Shown here piece by piece: positions 5,982 through 12,265 of a DNA stretch of 12,265 nt (its first letter is position 1; every line of letters begins with the position of its first letter). The DNA is from Cyanobacteriota bacterium (lineage in GTDB: Bacteria > Cyanobacteriota > Cyanobacteriia > Phormidesmidales > Phormidesmidaceae): contig JAQCKL010000075.1 in NCBI GenBank assembly GCA_027592485.1, positions 1 through 12,265 on the forward strand, in the 5' to 3' direction. Below the pieces are notes generated by a model, which did no database searches, was not told where the DNA came from, and worked only from the letters and a program-made list of their open reading frames with translations. Made by a program: the position numbers and the translations under genes.

Positions 5982-7559
5982 TTAATAGTCTGGGGTGTGA
6001 CGTGCCTCAAGGGCATAGACCGGCTGGGTTTGGGCCTTGCCCTTGAGGGCAATCTGTCCCAACGACTGGGCATGGAAGTGATTGCCAATTTGTCCATACA
6101 TAAACTGGTTTATCAAAATCTCATTTTCCCCAGCACGACTCATCAACCGTGCCGCCGTGTTAACCGTATCCCCCAACACATTAAATTCTCGCCGTCCCCG
6201 CTTCTCACCGATTTCTGCCCCAAACACCGGCCCGTAGGTGAGGCCAATGCGATAGGTGACGCGAATTTTTTTGCCCTGCACCATGGGGGAAGGCAGTGAC
6301 TCAATTAAGTCTCGAATCGCTAATACCGAGTCCGCCGCCCGAAAAGGGTCACTGGGGTCAGGATTCAGCACCCCAAAATGCAGCAGCATCTCAGAACCGA
6401 TCGAGTGATAGGTGACCTTTTGCAAAATCCCACCCTTCAGCTCCACCACCCCGTTAATTAAAGAAAAAGCATCGGAGAAACAGTCCACTAAATATTCTGT
6501 TTCTTCCGGCAACGAATCATCCACCGACTCCGGCAGGCCAATGAGGTTGACGAAGGCAACGGCAATGGTGGGAAACGAGGGGGGAATACGGCGATCGGCA
6601 GCGGTTTCCACCAGCAGTTGCAAAATCGAGCGGGGCAAATAGCTGGCTAAGGGCTCAACCAGATCCACAGAGGTGCGAATCTCCGCAAGCAGGGCTTCGA
6701 CACTGCGATCGAACAGCATCGGTGTGGGTTGGCGGCGGCGGGCCAGGGTGATTTCGTATTCCCCCAATTCCTCTGGGGTAAAGTCATCTTCCACTAACCA
6801 ATGGCTGTCACCGTTGGCCTTGAGCTGAATGCGATCGCCCAAATACTGCTTCACCCCGTCCGTCAACGACACCTTGCCGACCACCCCTGCCCCCTCCGAC
6901 TGCTTGGCAATGGTGACGGCCCGCCCCAATAAGACATGGGCCATCCGTTGCGGTGTACCGATATCAGCCTTCACAAACCGGCCTTCGTGCAACCCTACCC
7001 GCATCTGCAGTGACAACTCCCCCTTGTGGGTGGGAATGCGACGAAAGGAGCGCATCGCCCGCTGCATCCTCAGGCCCGCATGGACCGCCTGCTCGACATC
7101 ATGGCGACCTTGATCGGCCAGGAACTGTACCAGCAGGGCATCACCGGTAAATTCCAGTAAGTTGCCCCCAGACTTACTGACAATTTCGATCATTTCCGCA
7201 AAGTAGTTGTTGAGGAGCTTCAACAACAACTCAGCCCCATCAATACCCTCAGCGGCTCGAGCTTCTAAGAGGGGGGTGAACCCGGCTAAATCGGTAAAGA
7301 GTAAGGTACCCTCTTGCCAGCCATAGCGGACTTCGCCAGGGAGGGGAGGGTGATTGTAGACATCCCGAGGAACGTAGTTAATTAAAATGTGTTGGAGGGT
7401 CCTGAGATGCTCGAAAACTCGCATCAACGTCCCTGAGACCGGGTCAATCCAAGCCGCAGCGTATAAATCTGCTGGCAATAGAGGCCGCAATCGTCTCTCC
7501 ATATCCACCAGGATATTTGCCGTTGGTGAAAGCGCCATATACGCCGGGTGAGACTGCAT
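5982..7559 (-). CDS. Tandem class III nucleotide cyclase, soluble adenylyl cyclase-like
   Basis: This is a 525-residue protein from the ATG at 7559. A TTG at 7604 would add 15 residues. No transmembrane helix is evident, so it is likely soluble. There are two cyclase homology domains, C1 at about 83-240 and C2 at about 330-515. C1 carries both metal aspartates, Asp90 in LLFTDLAGFT and Asp140 in LLEFTGDALL. C2 lacks them (VAFVNLIG, YHSIGSEML) but supplies the transition-state residues Asn467 and Arg471 in VLGDTVNTAARL. A single composite active site is therefore expected within one chain, as in mammalian soluble adenylyl cyclase; FVNL and QKV in C2 also recall that protein. The residue that normally selects adenine in C1 (Lys) is Glu136 here, and its C2 partner position is Asn460, so ATP specificity is doubtful and GTP use is possible. 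The product, cAMP or cGMP, is not settled by the sequence. hisIE lies downstream and the propeller gene upstream. Confidence 0.85.
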   Translation of the reverse strand: MQSHPAYMALSPTANILVDMERRLRPLLPADLYAAAWIDPVSGTLMRVFEHLRTLQHILINYVPRDVYNHPPLPGEVRYGWQEGTLLFTDLAGFTPLLEARAAEGIDGAELLLKLLNNYFAEMIEIVSKSGGNLLEFTGDALLVQFLADQGRHDVEQAVHAGLRMQRAMRSFRRIPTHKGELSLQMRVGLHEGRFVKADIGTPQRMAHVLLGRAVTIAKQSEGAGVVGKVSLTDGVKQYLGDRIQLKANGDSHWLVEDDFTPEELGEYEITLARRRQPTPMLFDRSVEALLAEIRTSVDLVEPLASYLPRSILQLLVETAADRRIPPSFPTIAVAFVNLIGLPESVDDSLPEETEYLVDCFSDAFSLINGVVELKGGILQKVTYHSIGSEMLLHFGVLNPDPSDPFRAADSVLAIRDLIESLPSPMVQGKKIRVTYRIGLTYGPVFGAEIGEKRGRREFNVLGDTVNTAARLMSRAGENEILINQFMYGQIGNHFHAQSLGQIALKGKAQTQPVYALEARHTPDY

Positions 7560-7723
7560 TCCTGTTCTTAACCTCTCAAGGCTAACAGAGTTTACAGTCG
7601 CCAACCGTGCGATCCGGTGGATCTACTGGGGGGCTCTGCAAAACCCCAGAGATCACGGCGATTACTCAGCAATGACGATAGCAGTCTCTCCGTAAACTCC
7701 CTGACTCATCGTGATTGCAGACC

Positions 7724-8863
7724 CTAATAATTCCAAACGTCAGGATTGGCGAAGTCCCCGTGGGGGGTGGCATAGCCCGTGGTCAGACTCACCCAGGCCA
7801 GCCCTTCTGCCGTGCCGACCCAAACTTTATTGCCGACGCCAGGGGCTAAGGCAAGCACCCGCCCGGAGGGTAACCCTCTCACCTCGCCTAAGGAGGCCCC
7901 ATTGTAGGGGTTGATTTTGTGCAACGTGTTTTGGGTTCCCACCCAGAGGGCGCGGTTGCTATCGAACCCGAGGGAAATGACATTCTGCCGCTGCATAATT
8001 CCCACTGTTCGCACTAAGCTGCCGGTCTGCGGATCAACGACCAATAGGGCATCAGGGGTTCCCACCCAAAGCTGACCATGGGCATCAAGGGTGATCGCCT
8101 GCACCGCCTGCCCTGGTAGCCCCTGAACCCGGCGCACGGGATAGGCATTGGCCGTATCCACCTGTACTAAGCCATCTAATGTCCCCACCCAGAGGTAACC
8201 ATTGTTGTCGAGGGCTAGGGCATTGGCGCTGACCCCCGGCAAATACTGCAGGGTAGTCATTAACAAACCTTCATCAGGGCTAATCATGGCCAGACCGCGA
8301 TCGGTGCCCACCCACAAAAAGCCTCGGGTATCAATCAGCAAATCCAAGACTCGGTTGGACGGCATGGCGTAGTTTTGGGCTGTAACGGTGTTGGTGCGAG
8401 GATCGACCCGCACCAGGCCGTTGTAGGTGCCCACCCAGATCCGACCAACCCGATCTTGGGCGAGCGCCTCGATCGTTCGGCTAGGAATCGGGATGCGCGC
8501 CTGTACGCGTCCCGTTTCTGGATCAATGCGAACCACTTCCCCTTGCCAAGTTCCGATCCAGAGACTACCGGTATAGTCCTCCTGCAACGTCGGAATCCGG
8601 TAATCAATGACCGGTCGTTCGTCTGAGGGTCGCTCTGAGGGCAACGGGTCGGCGTTATTGGGGGGAAGTTCTGGGGTGTAAACGCGATCGCCTTGAAAGG
8701 CGGGTCTTTGACCATTACCATCCGTTTCACTCGGATCAACCTGGGCTAGGGTTTGAGGCTCCGTAGATATCACCCCAGCCACCCCTACGGCGTCAGCGGC
8801 CAAGCCACGCCCCATCCCGAGGCTTCCTAGCAGTATCCCTAAACCAATCAAACGTATTCTCAT
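7724..8863 (-). CDS. Exported seven-bladed beta-propeller protein of the two-component regulator propeller type
   Basis: This is a 379-residue protein from the ATG at 8863. An ATG at 8878 would add five residues, but a GGAG ahead of 8863 and the signal-peptide shape favour the inner start. Residues 1-25 (MRIRLIGLGILLGSLGMGRGLA) form a signal peptide with probable cleavage near GLA-AD, so it acts in the periplasm or outside. A polar Pro/Asp-rich linker follows to about residue 95. The rest consists of seven repeats of the type DxxGxLWVGTxxGLxxVDPxTG. The key Trp residues (102, 143, 184, 225, 266, 307 and 348) are exactly 41 residues apart. This is the Reg_prop blade motif that usually forms the sensor part of hybrid histidine kinases, but no kinase domain or anchor follows here. 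The ligand is unknown. It is upstream of, and co-oriented with, the cyclase gene (164-bp gap). Confidence 0.82.
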   Translation of the reverse strand: MRIRLIGLGILLGSLGMGRGLAADAVGVAGVISTEPQTLAQVDPSETDGNGQRPAFQGDRVYTPELPPNNADPLPSERPSDERPVIDYRIPTLQEDYTGSLWIGTWQGEVVRIDPETGRVQARIPIPSRTIEALAQDRVGRIWVGTYNGLVRVDPRTNTVTAQNYAMPSNRVLDLLIDTRGFLWVGTDRGLAMISPDEGLLMTTLQYLPGVSANALALDNNGYLWVGTLDGLVQVDTANAYPVRRVQGLPGQAVQAITLDAHGQLWVGTPDALLVVDPQTGSLVRTVGIMQRQNVISLGFDSNRALWVGTQNTLHKINPYNGASLGEVRGLPSGRVLALAPGVGNKVWVGTAEGLAWVSLTTGYATPHGDFANPDVWNY

Positions 8864-9457
8864 TGCGCCATGCTCCATGACCCCTTATGCCCTAAATCGG
8901 TCCCGCACCCTGCGCGTTTCTAACCAATCTGAATACCACCCATGGTAGTCGCACGCTGACCTTTGATAACGCCAACCCCAAGGCTTGTCAACACATGGCC
9001 CCAGACCCTTGTCATTCCTTACTTAAGAGTTTGTTTAATCCCCCTAGCGAGCCCATAGGGATCTGCCATTATGGCTAGGGTAGAGAAACAGCGCTGCTGC
9101 CCTACGCTTCATCTCCCTAGCAACAGTTACATAACGAGATAGTGCTCAATGGTACGACATGGGTACACATAAACTTTGTTTATGAATGTATACAGAACTT
9201 CCGAAACCAAACTTATCTAATGGCTGATAGTATTCTTAGGGGCGTGGGGTATTACAGGAGACCCACGATCCAGTACAGAAGACCGTTTCGGGCTTTGCTC
9301 TGAAGGGCCTATAGTACTTTTTAACACCACCTGCTTGTGTGTCAGGTTTTGACAGCTCTGTTCTACGGGCGATCTCTGTTAAAGATCCTGCACCAGTAAT
9401 GGGGCAAGGAAGGTGGTGACTGTTTACGGATTGATACAGGATCAGGATAAGGGAGAT
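8864..9457. promoter_or_regulatory. 594-bp divergent intergenic region holding the rbcL and propeller-gene promoters
   Basis: No gene is evident here. CCCTAGC at 9042-9048 can pair with GCTAGGG at 9074-9080, which can instead pair with CCCTAGC at 9115-9121, giving two mutually exclusive hairpins. A TTGACA at 9349-9354 resembles a -35 element, but no good -10 lies at normal spacing, so I do not fix a start site. A 17-bp palindrome at 9168-9184 is listed separately. Long regulatory leaders upstream of rbcL are usual in cyanobacteria. No ccm carboxysome genes lie here, unlike in some relatives. Confidence 0.5.
9168..9184 (+). promoter_or_regulatory. Palindrome upstream of rbcL, possible LysR-type regulator site
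   Basis: CATAAAC (9168-9174), TTT, then GTTTATG (9178-9184) is a perfect 7-bp dyad. It contains the T-N11-A arrangement (T9170, A9182) used by LysR-type regulators. Looser symmetry continues outward (GTAC before it, GTATAC after it). RbcR/CbbR-type LysR proteins control rbc operons in cyanobacteria. Assignment of this site is inference. Confidence 0.4.
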
Positions 9458-10888
9458 ATGTCTTACTCTCAGACAACGACTCAGTCAAAATCTGGATATC
9501 AGGCCGGGGTTCAGGATTACAAGCTGACCTATTACACCCCGGACTACACGCCAAAAGATACCGATATCTTGGCCGCGTTCCGGATGACTCCACAGCCCGG
9601 CGTGCCCCCTGAGGAGTGTGCCGCAGCTGTTGCAGCGGAATCTTCCACCGGGACTTGGACCACGGTGTGGACCGACTTGCTAACCGATATGGATCGGTAC
9701 AAAGGTCGCTGCTACGATATCGAGCCCGTACCCGGCGAAGATAATCAATACATCTGCTACGTTGCCTATCCTCTGGATTTGTTTGAGGAAGGTTCCGTTA
9801 CCAACCTGCTGACCTCCTTGGTCGGTAACGTGTTTGGCTTTAAAGCACTGCGGGCACTGCGTCTAGAAGACCTGCGGATTCCTGTGGCTTATCTGAAGAC
9901 CTTCCAAGGTCCTCCCCACGGTATTCAGGTTGAGCGCGATCGCCTCAACAAGTATGGGCGTCCTCTGCTGGGCTGTACCATTAAGCCCAAGCTGGGTCTG
10001 TCGGCCAAAAACTATGGTCGCGCCGTTTACGAATGTCTACGGGGTGGTTTGGACTTCACCAAAGACGACGAAAACATCAACTCCCAGCCCTTCCAGCGCT
10101 GGCGCGATCGCTTCCTGTTTGTCGCGGATGCGATCCACAAATCTCAGGCAGAAACCGGCGAAATCAAAGGCCACTACCTGAACGTGACCGCCGCTACCTG
10201 TGAAGAAATGCTGAAGCGGGCCGAGTACGCCAAAGAACTCGACATGCCCATCGTCATGCACGACTTCTTGACCGCTGGCTTCACCGCTAACACCACCCTG
10301 TCTCACTGGTGTCGCGACAACGGCGTGCTGCTGCACATTCACCGCGCCATGCACGCTGTGATCGACCGTCAAAAGAACCACGGTATCCACTTCCGTGTAC
10401 TCGCCAAATGTTTGCGGATGTCTGGGGGAGACCACATCCATACCGGTACTGTCGTGGGCAAGCTGGAGGGCGATCGCGCTGGCACCCTCGGTTTTGTAGA
10501 CTTGTTGCGCGAAAACTACATTGAGCAAGACAAGTCTCGTGGTATCTACTTCACCCAAGACTGGGCGTCCATGGGTGGCGTTATGGCCGTAGCCTCCGGT
10601 GGTATCCACGTATGGCACATGCCTGCCTTGGTGGAAATCTTCGGTGATGACTCCGTGCTGCAGTTTGGTGGTGGTACCTTGGGTCACCCTTGGGGTAACG
10701 CACCGGGTGCAACCGCTAACCGTGTGGCCCTGGAAGCTTGCGTTCAGGCCCGTAACGAAGGCCGTGACCTCAACCGCGAAGGCGGCGACATCATCCGCGA
10801 AGCTTGTAAGTGGTCCCCTGAGCTGGCAGCGGCCTGCGAACTCTGGAAGGAAATCAAGTTCGAGTTCGACACCGTTGACACCATCTAG
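9458..10888 (+). CDS. rbcL: RuBisCO large subunit, Form IB
   Basis: This 476-residue catalytic subunit of the L8S8 carboxylase fixes CO2 onto ribulose 1,5-bisphosphate inside the carboxysome. The active-site residues are all present: Lys176 in CTIKPKLGLS, the carbamylated Lys202 with Asp204 and Glu205 in DFTKDDEN, and loop-6 Lys335 in GTVVGKLEGD. The C-terminus carries EIKFEF (465-470), the peptide recognised by RbcX. The ATG at 9458 gives the standard MSYSQTTTQSK start and is preceded by AAGG (9449-9452); in-frame GTGs at 9413 and 9416 are discussed in the findings. Relative to the homologues I recall, the usual MPGV is MGGV here (Gly373), and extra Cys residues occur in PPEECAAA and QYICYVAYP. 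Three HIP1 sites lie in the gene. It is first of the rbcL-X-S operon. Confidence 0.99.
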   Translation: MSYSQTTTQSKSGYQAGVQDYKLTYYTPDYTPKDTDILAAFRMTPQPGVPPEECAAAVAAESSTGTWTTVWTDLLTDMDRYKGRCYDIEPVPGEDNQYICYVAYPLDLFEEGSVTNLLTSLVGNVFGFKALRALRLEDLRIPVAYLKTFQGPPHGIQVERDRLNKYGRPLLGCTIKPKLGLSAKNYGRAVYECLRGGLDFTKDDENINSQPFQRWRDRFLFVADAIHKSQAETGEIKGHYLNVTAATCEEMLKRAEYAKELDMPIVMHDFLTAGFTANTTLSHWCRDNGVLLHIHRAMHAVIDRQKNHGIHFRVLAKCLRMSGGDHIHTGTVVGKLEGDRAGTLGFVDLLRENYIEQDKSRGIYFTQDWASMGGVMAVASGGIHVWHMPALVEIFGDDSVLQFGGGTLGHPWGNAPGATANRVALEACVQARNEGRDLNREGGDIIREACKWSPELAAACELWKEIKFEFDTVDTI

Positions 10889-10898
10889 CAATGCTGAG

Positions 10899-10914
10899 AG
10901 GTACTTAGGTACTT
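10899..10914 (+). repeat. Tandem 8-bp repeat just after rbcL
   Basis: AGGTACTT occurs twice in direct succession (10899-10906 and 10907-10914), ten bases after the rbcL stop. It is the most distinct element in the 185-bp rbcL-rbcX spacer, which otherwise shows no terminator. The spacer could hold an RNA processing signal. Confidence 0.5.
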
Positions 10915-11073
10915 CTTTGCAGACGGTTTGGGTTGGCTAGTCCATTGACAAGCAGGGTCTTGAAAACTTTGGTGATGCTGCATAAGCGGCTCAATCTTCA
11001 AAGGATTCGATTCTAGGTCAGGGCTACCAACCGCCGGTGGGCAGGGTCTATTTCAACTGTTCGAGAGATACTG

Positions 11074-11502
11074 ATGGATCTCAAGCAATCAGCTAAGGAC
11101 GCCGCTAAGGTACTCACTAGCTACATCACTTATCAGGCAGTAAAAACTGTACTGAATCAGCTGAAAGAAACGAACCCTGCCCATGCCTATTGGCTTAACA
11201 CCTTTTCCACGAAGGACGCACTGCAGGATGGCGAAGCCTACCTGAGTCAACTCCTAAAGGAAAATGCAGAGCTGGCCATGCGGATTATGATCGTGCGGCA
11301 AAACATTGCAGAGGGTATCTGTGAGTTTTTGCCAGAGATGGTTATCACCGGCATCCAGCAAGCCAATATGGAACACCGTCGCCAGCATTTAGAGCGGATT
11401 ACCCAATTAGGCGATGGAGAACATGCATTGGAGTCTGAGCTGCCTGGCGAATCTGAAATTTCCCAGGAGGCAACTACCGACTCTGATGGCTTGCCTAAGT
11501 GA
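11074..11502 (+). CDS. rbcX: RuBisCO assembly chaperone RbcX
   Basis: This 142-residue, mostly helical chaperone forms dimers that clamp the C-terminal EIKFEF peptide of newly folded RbcL and help build the L8 core before RbcS binds. The conserved N-terminal segment SYITYQAVKTVLNQLKETNP carries Tyr17, Tyr20 and Gln29, residues known to line the peptide groove. The region TKDALQDGEAYLSQLLKENAELAMRIMIVRQNIAE matches the family, as does FLPEMV. After about residue 112 a Glu/Ser/Thr-rich acidic tail (HALESELPGESEISQEATTDSDG) extends the protein. Tails vary in length among homologues and are not needed for the core fold. The ATG at 11074 has a weak purine-rich stretch (GAGAGA) upstream. It lies between rbcL and rbcS, the classical cyanobacterial order. 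Confidence 0.96.
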   Translation: MDLKQSAKDAAKVLTSYITYQAVKTVLNQLKETNPAHAYWLNTFSTKDALQDGEAYLSQLLKENAELAMRIMIVRQNIAEGICEFLPEMVITGIQQANMEHRRQHLERITQLGDGEHALESELPGESEISQEATTDSDGLPK

Positions 11503-11605
11503 GCCTGACTTTGCAGCCATCAACCTGGTTGCGCCGGTCCATACATTGAAGTCGAACGCTGTCGGTTGAATGCCGACCTTAGATTAGTTAACCCAGCGAG
11601 GAATC

Positions 11606-11953
11606 ATGAAAACTCTCCCCAAAGAGCGTCGTTACGAAACTCTGTCTTACCTGCCCCCCCTGACAGATGCCCAGATTGAGAAGCAAATTGCTTACATCCT
11701 CAAGATGGGTTTTATTCCTGCAGTGGAATTCAACGAGAACTCTGATCCTGAGGTCTATTTTTGGACCATGTGGAAGCTCCCCTTGTTCCACGCTAAAACC
11801 ACCTCAGAAGTGCTCAGCGAAGTTCAAGCTTGCCGTTCTGAATATTCCAACTGCTACATCCGTGTGGTTGGGTTTGACAATGTCAAGCAATGTCAGATTC
11901 TGAGCTTTATCGTTCACAAGCCCGGTAGCAACTCTGGTTCTTACCGCTATTAA
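11606..11953 (+). CDS. rbcS: RuBisCO small subunit
   Basis: This 115-residue small subunit caps the L8 core of Form I RuBisCO and is required for full activity. MKTLPKERRYETLSYLPPLTDAQIEKQIAYIL is the standard cyanobacterial N-terminus. YFWTMWKLPLF, EVQACRSEYSNCYIRVVGFDNVKQCQILSFIVHKP is also typical of the family. The tail GSNSGSYRY is a few residues longer than the common HKPSRY ending. The ATG at 11606 has a well-placed GAGGA (about 11598-11602). It follows rbcX by 103 bp and is followed by a strong terminator, so it ends the operon. Confidence 0.98.
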   Translation: MKTLPKERRYETLSYLPPLTDAQIEKQIAYILKMGFIPAVEFNENSDPEVYFWTMWKLPLFHAKTTSEVLSEVQACRSEYSNCYIRVVGFDNVKQCQILSFIVHKPGSNSGSYRY

Positions 11954-11999
11954 GTCCGGTCAAAACTAGCCGTTATTACATTGACGACTGATTGGCATT

Positions 12000-12036
12000 T
12001 GCAGGAGAAGCATCATTGCTTCTCCTGCATTTTTTG
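12000..12036 (+). terminator. Rho-independent terminator of the rbcLXS operon
   Basis: GCAGGAGAAGCA (12001-12012) pairs perfectly with TGCTTCTCCTGC (12017-12028) across a TCAT loop; T12000 and A12029 add a thirteenth pair. Six T residues (12030-12035) follow at once. It lies about 47 bp after the rbcS stop. Form and position fit intrinsic termination on the plus strand. Confidence 0.92.
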
Positions 12037-12203
12037 TCCACCTTTAACTGAGACGATGTCAGAAAGCCCAGCTATCCGTCGCCAATCCGATTAGGAGAAG
12101 ACTGCGAGTGTGCTAGTGATCAGAGCGAGCCGAGGAGTCCTATGGCCAGCGCTATATCTGCATTAAGGGATTACAGATGAAAGGCGATTTCCGACAATAA
12201 ATA

Positions 12204-12265
12204 GGGCTTGCTGAAAAAGTCATGCTGCCGAGGGAATCGTAAATTTGGTGGTTCTCGTTATCTTC
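12204..12265 (+). mobile_element. Possible edge of an insertion sequence, cut by the window end
   Basis: The stretch starting GGGCTTGCTGAAAAAGTC at 12204 resembles the terminal inverted repeats of transposons common in cyanobacteria. It begins outside any gene, about 250 bp after rbcS. No transposase codon is visible before the window ends, and the opposite inverted repeat is not seen, so this is a resemblance only. The interval 12037-12203 shows no gene. Confidence 0.3.

Noticed and set aside
10037..10891. Long open frame (284 codons) antisense to rbcL
   Set aside because: It mirrors the codon bias of rbcL, has no recognisable motif, and overlaps a gene whose identity is certain.

Overview
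The window reads as a piece of a cyanobacterial chromosome. The strongest signs are a complete Form IB RuBisCO operon (rbcL-rbcX-rbcS), twelve copies of the cyanobacterial HIP1 octamer GCGATCGC in about 12 kb, and a run of cyanobacteria-type housekeeping proteins (MntC-like lipoprotein, fused HisIE, 2-Cys peroxiredoxin, Fe-S quinolinate synthase). Base composition is moderately GC-rich. I cannot name the genus from sequence alone.

Layout, left to right. Bases 1-255 (-) hold the first 85 codons of an Mn/Zn-type ABC transporter substrate-binding lipoprotein, most like MntC, cut by the window edge. A perfect 18-bp-period tandem repeat lies just upstream of it. Next come an HNH endonuclease (-) and, divergently, alanine racemase alr (+). 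A 365-bp gene-free stretch with three strong hairpins separates alr from two thioredoxin-fold genes on the minus strand: a CPLC-type redoxin and a typical 2-Cys peroxiredoxin, with a short GC-rich palindrome between them. Then nadA (+), followed by a convergent minus-strand block in the transcription order seven-bladed propeller protein, tandem class III nucleotide cyclase, hisIE. A 594-bp divergent intergenic region leads to rbcL, rbcX and rbcS (+), closed by a textbook intrinsic terminator. The last ~60 bases look like a possible edge of an insertion sequence.

How the genes relate. rbcL, rbcX and rbcS form one functional unit: RbcX is the assembly chaperone that binds the EIKFEF tail of RbcL, and that tail is present here. 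The two redoxins are plausible partners in peroxide defence. The propeller protein and the cyclase are co-oriented and 164 bp apart, so a sensor and second-messenger link is possible but unproven. alr, nadA and hisIE are unrelated housekeeping functions (peptidoglycan D-alanine, NAD and histidine).

Most of the window is ordinary core genome. The parts most worth a second look are the nucleotide cyclase, whose tandem domains resemble soluble adenylyl cyclase but carry Glu in place of the adenine-selecting Lys; the repeat array in front of mntC; the hairpin cluster after alr; and the structured region upstream of rbcL.
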